A stretch of DNA of 64,000 bases, from contig CM019063.1 of the NCBI GenBank assembly GCA_009667805.1, positions 350,136,442 through 350,200,441 of the forward strand. Reading direction: 5' to 3'. This stretch comes from Leptobrachium leishanense. Taxonomy: Eukaryota > Chordata > Amphibia > Anura > Megophryidae. The position numbers and the translations under genes were made by a program. Under the pieces are notes generated by a model that was given only the letters and a program-made list of their open reading frames with translations, ran no database searches and had not been told where the DNA came from. The stretch's first letter is position 1. The number at the start of each line of letters is the position of its first letter. Of the stretch, positions 26,096 through 39,300 are shown piece after piece.

Positions 26096-26884
26096 AGTTT
26101 TGTTGTGTAAAGCTTAACCCTATGTGACGCGTGCTGCAAAGCAAGATCCTCCATAGAGGATAGGAGGATAGAGCCTTGCAGCGCTGAGCGCACTAACTGC
26201 GCTCAGCGAGACAACCAGACTGGTGTCAGGCGGGTGTCGAGTGGAAGGAACGTCTACTCTCACGGATTTTCCTTCCGCTTTTACTACCGCTCATCTGACC
26301 CCAGGTTTAAGCTTACATCACGGTCATGTGTGTAAAAAAAAAAATAAAAAAAAATTACAAGGATAAATCTAGTCCATCCCCACCATGTCATTTCAATAGT
26401 CTGCAGATTATTTAAATAGGAAAAAAATTTGTGTAAAACTAGACAGTGTAGTAGAGGATCTGTAGTTTTTCTGGACCTTGTAAAAGTCCAACGCAAGGAC
26501 CTTTTATCAGGCCTAAATACAATAGTGCTAAAAGAAAAAGGTTAATAATAAAAGTATCTTCTATTTAATTTCATGGATTATTCTCTTAGTCATATTGGTT
26601 ATATGCTTGTGTTTATGTATTTGTCTATAAATCCTTTATAAATAAATAAATAAAATAAATTTCAATTTTGCTGTTTATATGACTTGAGAAACGCTGCTTA
26701 GGCAGCTGAACATAACTTTCTCCTAAATAAATATCAAGCATTTGGTGTGCCCGATCCTTTTTTTTTTTCGCTTTGGAATAATGCAACAGTGTGACCGGTT
26801 TTGGTTAGAAAAGATATACACACATCAATCAATCATTAGCCCCATCAATGAATCAAATTGAGGTGCAGGTTAACCATATGAAAA
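26096..26884. other. Unassigned repeats between the SINE and a MITE
   Basis: Holds a perfect 11-bp-stem hairpin (26182-26192 with 26198-26208, loop CTAAC). A TCCTTTATAAATAAATAAAT tail at 26630-26650 looks like an L2-type LINE 3' end. The A- and T-rich sequence otherwise has no gene. Confidence 0.45.
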
Positions 26885-27195
26885 CTCAGGGTTATTCAGA
26901 GATTCGAAAAGTCACCGCACGTTCGGTGACTTTTCCTTCTTTTTAATTCGGTGCAATTTTGTGATCCCATTTCGGCGACCCTGCAGTGTATTCAGCAAGC
27001 ACCACAGGGCCGTCGTAGTGCAGGGAAAAGCCACCGCAAACCCAACGAACACTCACCGCCAAACCTGGCGAAAGCACACCAAAATCCACAAAAACATCTG
27101 GATTAACCCCGCCGAACACGCCGGTGAAACCTGAGCAGCCGCCAGAAGAAGCAGACACCGCAGACGAATGGAGTGAAAAACCGTACGCTTGAATG
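26885..27195. mobile_element. TIR MITE of the GGGTTATTCAGAG group
   Basis: Starts CTCAGGGTTATTCAGAGATT and is rich in TTCGGTGACTTTT and GGCGAAA inverted phrases. Related ends occur at 35625-35885 (GAATAACCCTGAAT) and 49798-50050 (GTTATTCAGAGAGATCCGAA). The superfamily is uncertain. Confidence 0.5.
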
Positions 27196-27770
27196 TTTGA
27201 GAAGTGAAACGCTGTTTGCAAAGAAATTACATAACCAAAATGTCTGAAATTTACATATAAGGTCCAAAGAATGATAATAAAAAGGGCTGTTATAGAAAAA
27301 AGAAAAAACGACTGAAAAAACCCGAAAAAAATATTTCCCCCAAAAAGTCCCGAAAAATGCCTAAAAGATCCTAAAAAATCTAGAGACTTTTTACTGCAGA
27401 ATATTATAATTTATTATTATTGTCATCATTTATATAGCACCAACAGTTTCCACAGCGCTTTACAATAACCAAAGGGAGCGAAATACATATGAATGGACAT
27501 AAGACGGAAACAAGAGATGTAGAGGGCCCTGCTCATAGGAGCTTACAGTCTAGGGTTGAGGAAGAGGAATTTTACTCGATAGCAGGATCATTAGTGCCAG
27601 TGGTTTGGGAACTGTGAGGCAAAGAAGCGGCTTCAATCATGTGTGAGTAGGTGAGCGGAGGGATGAGTTGCATCGGTGATGTGGTACACTATTCTGAAGA
27701 GCTGGGGTTTCAGGGATTTCTTGAGGTCCTGAAGGTCAGGGGAGAGTTTGATAGGGCGAGGCAAGTCATT

Positions 27771-29500
<1,730 letters not shown>

Positions 29501-31055
29501 TAGACCTGTACACAACACAAAATTTTGTTTTGAACTAATGGATTAGTCCTAAAACGCAATTTATTTAGTTGCTAAAGAAATTCGTTTTCAGTTCTTTAGT
29601 ATGAAAACGAATTTCATTCATCCGAAAACCAGCGGATACAATTACTATTGCAGTGGCTCCTCAGAGGTCTGATGTTGCTGCTTGTTACAGTATCTCTCAC
29701 ACTCAGCACAATGTGTCAGGCAAAGCTGATACAGTAACTGACTGCTGCTCATCACAGCGCTCAGAGTTTCAGTAAAACTAGTAAATAATATTTTTATATA
29801 TAAGAGGTTATACCAACATTATTTCCTTGTTTTACTGAAACTCTGAGCATTGTGATGAGCAGCAGTCCGTTACTGTAACAGCTGAGCCTGATACATTGTA
29901 CTGAGAGATAATATAACAAGCAGCCGATCTCAGCGCTCACAGCCACTGGATTTAAAGGGCTCAAAATAGAAAAAAATGCTCCTCTCTCTATAATGTATAG
30001 AACATCCTCCTGCATTAATTAATACCCCTCTCTGTATAATGTATAGAACATCCTCCTGCATTAATTAATACCCCTCTCTGTATAATGTATAGAACATCCT
30101 ACTGCCTTTGGCGTGGGGGGGGGGTGCAGAACTTCGGAATGCAATGCTTATCCAGCACAGCAGAGGGAACTTTTACTTAAACTTTGTATCTCTCTGGGGG
30201 AGACAGACAGGATTATAAAAGCAGGGGAGAGGGAAAATATTAACGGAAATCAGTCTGAAAGCTCAGAGAAGAGATGACTGGCACAAATTTATTTTTATAA
30301 TAAAATAAAGCACTTTAAATCCAGGGAAAACGTTCAAATAAATCACACTGAAGGCTCATAATGACAGAGTAACTGTGAGAGCTGGATACTAAATGTATCA
30401 GACGTAAAAAAAAACAACTTTATAACGAGCAGCACTGGGAGAGGAGAGGGACTTTATATAAAACGTGCATTATAGATGAGGAAAGTGGGATAGTGCTCCT
30501 GGATAATATAAAATGTATCAGACCTAAGCCCCTATTCTGCAGAGCGGGAGGGGAGATAACACACGTTTTATAAAGTCCCCCTCTTCTCCCAGCGCGGCTT
30601 GTTATAAAGGGGTTTTTACTATCCAGCCCTCCTTTCTCTTTAGCTTTCAGTGTGATTTATTTGAATGTTTTCCCTCTCCAGCTGCTTTTATCATCTCGTC
30701 CGTCTCATAGACATGCAAGGGTTAAGTAAAGGTTTCCTCTCCTGTGCTGGCTCTCTGTGCTGCGAGTGAGTATTCTGCAGCTCTATCACTGTCCGATTTT
30801 CGGGTAGGGTTCGGGAAGGATTACACATACAAACTTTTTCTGTAGCTTTGCTATGTTGCGCTCATCATTGCTGGTCTCCTTCACTCAACAATGTAATATT
30901 ACAAAAAGGACTGAAACTAAAATGTAATGCATTTCCTTTAGTTTCTTTCGTTGTTTTGGACTGAGCAGTTTCGTATCTCTTGAGTCAAACGAAATCGAAA
31001 TTATCCCAAAATTCGGACTAAATCGTTTTAGTACTAAAACGAATGCACATGTCTA
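29501..31055. mobile_element. Non-autonomous hAT family B, complete, hairpin-forming
   Basis: A 1,555-bp element with termini TAGACCTGTACACAACAC and, from the right, TAGACATGTGCATTCGTTTT. The exact 8-bp TSD ATAAATTT is at 29493-29500 and 31056-31063. It has no transposase. The interior is largely two imperfect inverted pairs (29650-29790 with 29815-29930, and 30200-30480 with 30500-30740), plus a direct duplication of TATAATGTATAGAACATCCT (about 29988-30100). A terminal fragment of the same family is at 7043-7216. Confidence 0.9.
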
Positions 31056-32027
31056 ATAAATTTATAGTGAAGAAAGTCTGAGTGGGAGCGGGTCTTTCTC
31101 CAATAGCGTTCAGCAGTTCTACAGCATCTTTAGGGATACTGGGTCAATTTGTTTTGCCAGGGATGCAAGTTTTGTCGCCTCATTGACCAGGGTTTTGACG
31201 GCGCCAACTTGTCAAGGGTGGAGGGAAGTATAGAGTTGTAGCGGGTGATGGCTTCATTAGGACAGGAGAGAGCTAGGACGAGAGCTAGGACGGACGAGAG
31301 TGGTATGGATATATCGGCAGAGAATTGCTGTGGATCCAGAGAGCGGAGATTTTGGCTAGTCTGATAAAGTTTGGGTACAGATGGAGGAACGAGGGGATAG
31401 CTTAGTTCACAGGTCAGAAGATGATGGTCAGAGAGATTGAGAGGTGTAATAGTGAGGTCAGCAATAGGGCGTGAGTAGGAGAAGATAAGATCCAGAGTAT
31501 TGCCAGCTGTGTGCGTGGGGGAGTTGGATCACTGAGTAAGGCCAAATGAGGATGTAATGGAAAGAAATCTCGAGGCAGCTGAGCTTTGTGGTGTGTCGAC
31601 AGGGATGTTCAAATCCCCAAGAATGAGGGATGGAACATCAGAAGACATGAACTGTGGGAGACAAGAAGAGAACTGGTTGAGGAAGGGAAGATGTTGTCCA
31701 GGGGGACGGTAGATAACAGCAATACGGGCGGCTAGAGGCTTAAACAGGCGAATAGTATGGACCTCAAATGTAGCGAAAGTAAGAGTTGGGCATGGGGAAA
31801 TGTCCTGAAAGGCGCAGTGGCGAGAGTAAAAACCCCACACCGCCACCTTTTTTGTCACTCAGTCTAGGGGAGTGTGTCAGTTGGAGACCACCATGTGTTT
31901 GCGATGCAGGCGTGGCAGTATCGCATGAAGAGAGCCAGGTTTCGGTTAAAGCCAGTAGCTGTAGGGCGCGTGAGATGAAGTCATGGATGGAAGTAGATTT
32001 CTTCACATTATACACTGACCTAGCATT

Positions 32028-33229
32028 CAGGGCCGGCCCGACCATGGTGCAGAGTGGAGCAGCGGCGACAGGCAGCCGAAATTCTGGGGCGGCAAATTTT
32101 AGCCACAGATGCCGCTGCACTATTTTATTTTTTTCATCGGCGTCGGCATCTACTTTTGCGGTGCCCAGCAGCCTCAGGAGAATCCGCCCACACGCGCCGT
32201 AATCCTGCACTTCCATTCCTGGCATAGCTGGCCTCATGTGTGGGCGGACCCTCCAGACTGCGGGAACTTCTCTCCTCTCGCCGGGTCCCGGCTGGGTTGG
32301 GTATGTGAAACACTGCTCTGCTGGGGTATATGAAACACTGCTCTGCTGGGGTACGTGAATCACTGCTCTGCTGGTGTATGTGAAAACTCTGCTCTGCTGG
32401 TGTATGTGAAAACTCTGCTCTGCTGGGGTATGTGAAAACACTGCTCTGCTGGGGTATGTGAAAACACTGCTCTGCTGGGGTATGTGAAAACACTGCTCTG
32501 CTGGGGTATGTGAAAACACTGCTCTGCTGGGGTATGTGAAAACACTGCTCTGCTGGGGTATGTGAAAACACTGCTCTGCTGGGGTATGTGAAAACACTGC
32601 TCTGCTGGGGTATGTGAAAACTCTGCTGGGGTATGTGAAAACTCTGCTGGGGTATGTGAAAACTCTGCTCTGCTGGGGTATGTGAAAACTCTGCTCTGCT
32701 GGGGTATGTGAAAACTCTGCTCTGCTGGGGTATGTGAGAACTCTGCTCTGCTGGGGTATGTGAACAACTGCTCTGCTGGGGTTTGTGTAAACTCTGCTCT
32801 GCTGGGGTATGTGAAAACTCTGCTGGGGTATGTGAAAAAACTGCTCTGCTGGGGTATGTGAACCACTGCTCTGCTGGGGTTTGTGAACCACTGCTGTGAT
32901 TCTGGGCTCTGCTGGTATATAAAATTCTGTGAGTTTAACTTACTATTAGCAGTACAACTAAGAGTATAAAAATTAAAATCTAACACTATGCAGCACTGTT
33001 CATTGGCACCCGGTTGTCTGATTTACTAGCTCAGTTATACACGCCTCACATTACTGTATCACCGAGCTCCACAGCAATAAAATTCTAATGTACGGTGTGT
33101 ATAAGTGTTTGAGTTTTATTGCTGTGGCGCTCTTTAATACGCTCATACAAACTGTGTGGTGTATTTTTTTTGGGGGGGGCAGCATTTCACTATTCGCTCC
33201 AGGCAGCTCAATGTCTTGGGCCGGCACTG
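32028..33229. mobile_element. Non-autonomous hAT with minisatellite core (CAGGGCCGG type)
   Basis: A 1,202-bp element with ends CAGGGCCGGCCCGACC and, from the right, CAGTGCCGGCCCAAGAC. The exact 8-bp TSD CTAGCATT is at 32020-32027 and 33230-33237. It inserted into the endonuclease of the L2-type LINE. The core is a ~24-bp minisatellite (32305-32900). Confidence 0.92.
32305..32900. repeat. Minisatellite, unit CTGCTCTGCTGGGGTATGTG plus A-run
   Basis: About 24 units of 19-24 bp; shorter units lack one CTCTG. Long open frames on the minus strand (HIPQQSSVFTYPSRA repeats) are artefacts of the 24-bp period, not genes. Confidence 0.95.
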
Positions 33230-33468
33230 CTAGCATTCCAGAGTCCCAAATGGAAGGTGGGAGTGGGGGTTGTGTTCATGTGTCTGAGGTTGTTAGGTTT
33301 TCATACAATCTCCAGTTCTAGAAATCCAATGTCCCTGGGGGGCCCAGGGTTTGGGAAGACCTCCCCTGCTGCAAGGAGAAGCATGAGTGATAAGTAAAAA
33401 AGTTGGGAATATGATTTGAGTGTGTGTTTATGTGTGGATGGGGCGAGAGAGAAGTGAATGATGAATAC

Positions 33469-34437
33469 CAGCGGCGTAGCGTGGGTTGTCAGCGCCCGGG
33501 GCAAGGCAAGAATTGTGCGCCCCCGCCCTATCCTGTGGACACAGTAACACACACGGATTCCCTTCTACCAGTAGAGTATTGACCCCCTTACCCAAAAGGA
33601 CATGTATTGTATATTAACAAAATACTGATATAATAAAAAATTAAACACACATGCCCCCCTATGCTACACCACTGCTACCAGTCACCTCTCCCAGTGTACC
33701 CTGGCATAGTTCCATTCTCACACTATACCCAGTCACTCTCTCCCAGTATCCCTAGTCACACTCTCTCCAAGTATCTTCAGTGACTCTTCCCAGTACCCCC
33801 AGACACTCCTCTCCAAATACCCCCAGTCACTCTTTATCTCTCCAAGCACCCCCAGTCATTCTCTCCCTGAACCTCCAGTGACCATCTCCCCATACCCCCA
33901 GTACCCCCTCACTGTGTGTTGGTCACGCTGCTCTGGTGTCACACAGTGTCGCATACCCACGTGGAGTTGCTGGTGGCCTGTGGGGGAGCTGTCCAGGGGG
34001 CTTAGTGGAGACTGGATTTTAAATGTGCTGCAGGGCAGGCGCCTCCCTCCCTCCTTCTTGTTCAGTGGCTGCAGGGCTACCAGCGGCACAGGGCTGGACA
34101 GGGCTTCAAGGACAGATGTGGTACAGGGTGTTCCGTCGGATAATGCTGCACTGCTTCACGTGACTCATGTCAGCATTAAGGAGGATTCAGGACAGGACCA
34201 GAATTTTCTATCCTGGTCTTCCCTTCCGTACGCTGAGTGCTAAGTCACCACCAGCGCCGCTAAACTGTCGGCCGCCCGTGCAAGGGCCTCTCATGGACAC
34301 CAGTTTCTGTGAGCGGACACCTTGCTGATACCTGCTGGAAAATATTAGTGGTTCAAATTTCTTTTGAAATATTGCGCCCCTAAGAAGATTGCGCCCGGGG
34401 CGACCGCCCCCGAGGCCCCCCCCACGCTACGCCACTG
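33469..34437. mobile_element. MITE with CAGTGGCGTAGCGTGG ends (hAT type)
   Basis: The left end CAGCGGCGTAGCGTGGG and, from the right, CAGTGGCGTAGCGTGGG are inverted; both are followed by GC-rich CGCCCCGGGC sequence. The interior has a degenerate CCCAGTCACTCTCTCCC repeat (33670-33910). The flanking 8-mers do not match, so a TSD is not confirmed. Confidence 0.75.
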
Positions 34438-34445
34438 CCTGATTT

Positions 34446-34860
34446 GAGAGAAGGGGAGAAGGAAGCAATGAAGGAGTGTGATGGTGGGGGTATATGGAAA
34501 GACATGGATGTCTTTGTTTACTGTAACTTCACTCTCTATAAAAGAAAATAAAGAGCATGTCCTAGGAGACAATGACACTAGGAGCATGAAGTGATAGAAA
34601 TACAAGTGGCTAAGGGAGGGGTGAGCAATGGGTTAACTGTGTGGTTGTGAAGGTTGGATGGGCAGGTACTTGCAGGGGCGTGTGAATCAGGAACTGCACA
34701 GGTGAGAATGTGGATGTCACATGTCATAATTACCTTATAAAAGTAAAATTGCCCATGGGGCGGGTGGGAAGAAAAAAGTATTGAAGCTTGCAGGGCTTGT
34801 GAGTTTGGGCAGTCTGTGCTAAAGGCAGAGAAATAAAGTGTTATATACGTTTAAAGTTAA
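34446..34860 (-). other. LINE 5' leader and flank
   Basis: No coding segment. Probably the 5' untranslated part of the L2-type LINE to about 34760, then unassigned. A ~45-bp phrase GTATTGAAGCTTGCAGGGCT (34778) recurs at 35517. Confidence 0.4.
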
Positions 34861-34874
34861 AAGGATGTATTGGG

Positions 34875-35238
34875 CAAAACAGGACACGTGGGAATTGTGG
34901 GACATATATCTTGTGAAACAGTGTGTGCCTAGAGGGGAAAGAAGACCCACTGACCGGGAGGGTGAGAATATAACATAGACGGAATGAATAATTGGTGATT
35001 CTGCTGCTCTACGAGCTAAGGTTTAAGGAGTCAATACTTCGAGTGTAAATTTTATGCAATGTTTGATAATATGTACGTGATGGTGATGGTCCCCCCCTTT
35101 TCTTTTCTTTTTCCCTTTTCTTCTCCCCCTCCCCTCCGTTCTGTATTGTAGTAAGATTGTCTACCTCCCCTCCCCTATTTTTTACTTCTGTATCCCCACT
35201 TGAATTCATTTAATAAAAAACTTTAAATTTAAAAAAAA
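34875..35238 (+). mobile_element. 5'-truncated L1-type LINE 3' end with poly(A) and TSD
   Basis: A ~360-bp insert ending in a polypyrimidine-rich 3' UTR (35088-35170), AATAAAAAACTTTAAATTT and an A run. The target phrase AAGGATGTATTGGG is present before (34861-34874) and after (35238-35251) the insert. That is a ~14-bp TSD with an A tail, as expected for L1-type target-primed insertion. Confidence 0.82.
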
Positions 35239-35251
35239 AGGATGTATTGGG

Positions 35252-35624
35252 ACAGAAAGCTAAACAGGGGATTGGTGAAGGAAAATAAAAATATACAAAT
35301 ACATGCATAAGGCCAATAAAAGCTAATAATGGCTAGTAAATTATGCTAGAGTGACAGAGAATGCAGTAATAAATAAGGTCATGACTAGCAATGAGCAAGC
35401 AGAGATACAAAGTTAGATAAGAAAACCAAAGATGTTGGAGAAAAATTGTTGATTGAAGAGATGATCCAAAGGATTCTTATGCAGTACCTGGGTTCTTATG
35501 GCTGTGTAGGAAGAAAGTATTGAAGCTTGCAGGACTTGTGAGTTTGGGCAGCCTGTGCTGGGTTCTTAGATATTGGATTATTAGTTACTGGAAAACATGA
35601 ATATTTTTAACATTGAAGCCTGAA
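35252..35624. other. Unassigned sequence
   Basis: No gene. Contains the second copy of the GTATTGAAGCTTGCAGGACT phrase (35517-35560), a direct repeat of 34778-34820. Confidence 0.4.
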
Positions 35625-35885
35625 TGAACCTGTCGAATGAAACCACCGAAAAGCAGGGCAATTCGGCAACTTTTCAGTGATGGTTTTTGTTCTCTGAATA
35701 GACGAAGCTATGGGGATTTCAATGCCCTCGAACAGGCACCATATGTGCAAGCAATTCGCCAGGATTTGGCGAACTGCCTGCTCTCTGAATAGCCGAATGG
35801 CCTGGAAAGGTAACCGTACGCTGAATTTCACTGTTCGGTTACCTTTCGGCCACAATTCGGATCTCTTTGAATAACCCTGAATAAG
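35625..35885. mobile_element. TIR MITE of the GGGTTATTCAGAG group (reverse)
   Basis: Ends with TTTGAATAACCCTGAAT near 35885. It shares GTGCAAGCAATTCGCCAGGA-type blocks, in reverse, with 49798-50050 (GGCGAATTGCCTGCACATAC). No coding region. Confidence 0.6.
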
Positions 35886-36095
35886 GTTTAAAATGTTCAC
35901 AAGGAGATAAACAGATGGTATTAGAACCTAAATTTGTTGGGTGATGGTTGGGGGAGAGACTGAAGCACTCGGTGTACCAGTTAAAATTTTAACTGGTCTC
36001 TGAGGTTTGGTCCTCTCAGGGTTCGACTAGAAAATATATAGCACATTGAGTCATAATGTACTAAAAGTCCATACCAAGTTTGCTTTTTACCTTAA

Positions 36096-37169
36096 CCCTT
36101 TTTCTGCGGAGGACGCGCTCAGCGCGTCCACCCGCAGGTAGGGTTGCGTGCGGAGGATGCGCTGAGCGCGTCCTCCATTTGCGGCCAGTGATCTCCAGGT
36201 TCCGGCCGATCGCTGTGCCCCCCGGTGTGGGCTGACATCCTCGATGTCAGCCCAGCATCCGGGACCGCCGCTGGCACCATTAGATGTCATCGCGGCGGCG
36301 CGATGACATCTAATTCAGGCGCCCCCCGTGTGTGCGGAGGAGGCGCCTGAAAGGGAGGGGGGGAGGTCCTTCGGACCTCCCGATCGCCGGCTGTCACACG
36401 GTTAAGGCAGGCACGGTTTGGAAGGGCACAGCCTGCCCTTCCAAAACGTGCATGCCATTAACCCCTTGGGTGCAGGATCACGATTCGGCGCCGAAAAGCG
36501 CCAAATCGTGATCCTCTCCCGGAGCTGGCCGACATCTTGGATGTCGGCCAAGCTTCCGGGAGTGCCCCCTGAGGACTGGCGTCAGTCCTGGAGTTAACCC
36601 CTAACTGCCACCAAGAGCATGGCCTTTCCAACGATACCAAACATGACCATGAAAAAAGTTTTTTTTAAAAAATTTAAATTAAAAATAAAAATAAAAAAAT
36701 ATTTAAAAAATTTTTTTTTTCTTTTTTTTTGTTTGTTAATGCAGAAATATTGTTCCCATTTCAATTATAATGTGCACAATGATGCGGTGCGTTTGTTACA
36801 AATCGCGTAATTTCCCCCAAAAAAAAGGTAACGAGACCCCATTTCTAATTTTTTAAACAAGCGCACCCCATACAAAATATAACCGCAATTGCTCGCATGT
36901 TAAAATGTGAAAAAAAAACACTTTATACGTTGTAAATTATTGAAAATTCATATTTTATTGCATTTTTTGTTATAATATACAGACAGGACATGACGTATAC
37001 ATATAATAATGACATATTATGAATCTGCCGAGTCTGACGGAAAGAACGATATATAATAGGTCTGGGTCATATACTAAAATAAGCCTTCAAAACACGTTTA
37101 AACAAGATGAGCGAAACAGGTAAAAATGAGCTCAGCACAGAGGCGTGAAACGCCTCAGCAGAGAAAGGG
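36096..37169. mobile_element. piggyBac-like MITE (TTAA), long form
   Basis: TTAA on both sides (36092-36095, 37170-37173), ends CCCTTTTTCTGCGGAGGACG and, from the right, CCCTTTCTCTGCTGAGGCGT. It is 1,074 bp, GC-rich at the left with CGCGTCC hairpins and A/T-rich in the middle. It shares an ATATATAATAGGTCTGGG-like block, inverted, with the element at 39301-40541. No coding region. Confidence 0.75.
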
Positions 37170-37173
37170 TTAA

Positions 37174-37654
37174 GCTCTAGGAGGAATTACTTCTTTTTTT
37201 CCCGCACAAACTTTGAAGTTGGCTTGACTACAGTCCCTGTCTGATAGTTTAAAAAAGTGTGCGAAAATTTGAAATGGTGACTGTGAGCCTGACTGAATAT
37301 CGAAAAATCTCTTATTGTAGGTTACAGGATTTTGAGGACCTATGTTTTGGGGTTGGCTGCTAAGGTTGCGTTGCTTCTCCTGAGAGTGAGAGTTAAGCAC
37401 ACATCTTTTCTTTTTGTTGCTGTGCTTTTTTAGCAGCCACCCCATTCATGTTCTCTGCTCGTTTTGGCCACATTTTTGTGGTTGGCTAAAATTGGGGAGT
37501 TTCTCTTTTGGGCATAAATCTGTCCCAACAGTTCTGTCTCTGTATTGAAACCAACAAAAGACCTTGCATTTGGTTGTCGACTCATTGTGCTGTGAGCTGT
37601 TCGTATATTTTATATTTTCATTACTTTATATTCATTTTTAAGATGAGTTTATAA
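37174..37654. other. Unassigned sequence
   Basis: An open frame of 91 codons on the minus strand (37445-37170) has no recognised motif and may be chance. Nothing else seen. Confidence 0.35.
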
Positions 37655-38462
37655 TAGGGCTGGTACTGATTTAACATTTTCGTGTTCAATAAATCATAAA
37701 ATTGTAATCGATTAATTTTGATTAATAATAACGCACATACAGATCCAACTACTTTTTAGCTGATCTGCTTTGGTGTTGGTCTTGGTCTTGGGCCTGGGGT
37801 CTTGGGCCCTGGCCTATGGGTCTTGGGCCTGGGCCCGGGGTCTTGGGCCTGGGGTCTTGGGCCCTGGCCTATGGGTCTTGGGCCTGGGCCCTGGCCTATG
37901 GGTCTTGGGCATGGGCCCGGGGTCCTGGGCCCTGGCCTATGGGTCCTGGGCCTGGGGTCTTGGGCCCTGGCCTATGGGTCTTGGGCCCTGGCCTATGGGT
38001 CATGGGTCTTGGGCCTGGGCCCTGGCCTTTGGGTCATGGGTCTTGGGCCCTGTTTTTTTGGCCCTGGATCCTGGGTCTTGAGCCTGGGCCCTGGCCCTTG
38101 CGTCTTGGGCCCTGGGTCTGGGCCCGGGCCCTTGCGTCTTGGGCCCTGGGCCCTGCTGGGGTTTGGCTGGGTCTGAGGCTGGACTGAGACGGGCAGCACC
38201 GTACTCACCGCTCCTCTGTTGCCTTCTCGTCTGCCGTCTTCTTCCTGCGCCTGTCGCTGTGTGTGTGACGTGTGCACACTCGTCCCACACGTGACTGCAG
38301 GGCGGTGCCAAAGCAAGCTTCGCACGCTGCTGTAGGGCTGCCCAGGACCCCAGGAAGCCAGTACAGCTCCGGATTCGGACTCCTAGGGTCCGATACCGGA
38401 GCTGATGGGCTCCCCTGATCAAAATAAATGTAATCAATTAATAGTTAATTTCCCCAGTCCTA
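37655..38462. mobile_element. Non-autonomous hAT with minisatellite core (family D)
   Basis: An 808-bp element with ends TAGGGCTGGTACTG and, from the right, TAGGACTGGGGAAATTAAC. The TSD is GTTTATAA / GTTTATAT (37647-37654, 38463-38470), 7 of 8 matching. AT-rich ends with ATCGATTAAT resemble the hAT at 12536. The core is a GGGCCCTGGCCTATGGGTCT array (37790-38160) followed by GC-rich unique sequence. Confidence 0.83.
37790..38160. repeat. Minisatellite, unit CTTGGGCCCTGGCCTATGGGT
   Basis: About 18 degenerate units of 14-22 bp, with sub-variants CTTGGGCCTGGG. Open frames over it are artefacts. Confidence 0.93.
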
Positions 38463-38783
38463 GTTTATATGTAGCACTTTTTAGATGCACAGCTATAATT
38501 TAAGCAACACGTGGTAGCACTTTCAGTGAGATTTGATATGCATAGCACTTTATAGTGTAATATTTTTAAATGCTTACATGCCGAAAAAAAGACGTGTGCC
38601 CATCAAGTTCATCCTTTGATCCAAAAGAAGGCAAAAAACAGTCTGAGACGCTTTCCAAAATGCAACATTCTGAGGGAAAAAATCCTTTTTGACCCCAGAT
38701 GGTGGCCATATTTCTCCTTGGCTCAAGAAACGTTTACCCACATATTAAATATTATAACCCTTAATGTTATATTGTTTGCATTA
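38463..38783. other. Unassigned; possible dispersed repeat
   Basis: The phrases CATCAAGTTCATCCTTTGAT, GAAGGCAAAAAACAG and AAAAAATCCTTTTTGACCCC (38595-38700) look like a common vertebrate interspersed repeat that I cannot name. No gene. Confidence 0.35.
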
Positions 38784-39010
38784 TAGGGGTCGACTGATTA
38801 TCGGGGCCGACCGACATTCAGCATCTTTCATGTTATCGGAATCGGGCTGTTTCATTGCCGATGTACCGATAACTGAGAAGCTGCGATCCCTTTGAGCATG
38901 CGTCACAGACAGGGATGGACCGAAATTTTGGCCACGATAGATTCTGCCGATAATGGGGTTATCGGTTTCGGCCTGAAAGTAAATCACCAGCTGAAAAAGT
39001 CAGCCGAACA
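38784..39010. mobile_element. hAT family G left-end fragment
   Basis: Starts TAGGGGTCGACTGATTATCGG with ATTCAGC and TTTCATTGCCGATGTACCGA blocks, matching the left end of the complete family G element at 60223. No right end or TSD is found. Confidence 0.7.
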
Positions 39011-39300
39011 TTTCTGACACTGAGCGTGCACTCTTTCAATGCTGCTTGGCTGGAGATAATTGTAATTGGAAAGAGGCAGGAGCTGCTACACATATTTATT
39101 TCTGCACACAAAGGGTTAACTGCCTACTCAGCTGCTGCCACTATCAGAGCAAGCAGTAACCTCTGGCCTCTCAGTGACCAGGAACAAGTGATTTATCACT
39201 GACTTCCTGCCAGAAGTGTCTGCTCCGAGGACAAGAGGGGGGTTAATGGAGGGTATACACATTCATTTTGCAATGGTTTGTGTTTTAGCTTGCATCTTAA

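Larger units (their letters stand above)
31529..33552 (-). pseudogene. L2-type LINE N-terminal segment and APE endonuclease, split by a hAT
   Basis: On the minus strand an open segment from 33552 ends in a hydrophobic run and GEVFPNPGP (33390-33340), a 2A-like motif. After a stop the phrase LGLWNA reaches the hAT TSD at 33237. Beyond the hAT, from 32027, the endonuclease continues: RSVYNV, LLALTETWL (with the catalytic Glu), and further frames with IYRPPG and LGDLNIPVD. The sequence reaches 31529 and the rest is broken before the hAT at 31055. Excising the hAT plus one TSD would rejoin the two halves in the same reading order. Confidence 0.83.

Noticed and set aside
32134..32986. Repeated HIPQQSSVFTYPSRA proteins up to 375 codons on the minus strand
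   Set aside because: 24-bp minisatellite read in three frames; only the last part beyond the array is real LINE endonuclease sequence.
33469..34437. 8-bp target duplication for the CAGTGGCGTAGC element
   Set aside because: Flanks ATGAATAC and CCTGATTT differ; ends are clear but the duplication is not.
37770..38187. Glycine/tryptophan-rich proteins (GPGLWVLGLG)
   Set aside because: Product of the TGGGCCCTGGCCTATGGG minisatellite; no unique domain.
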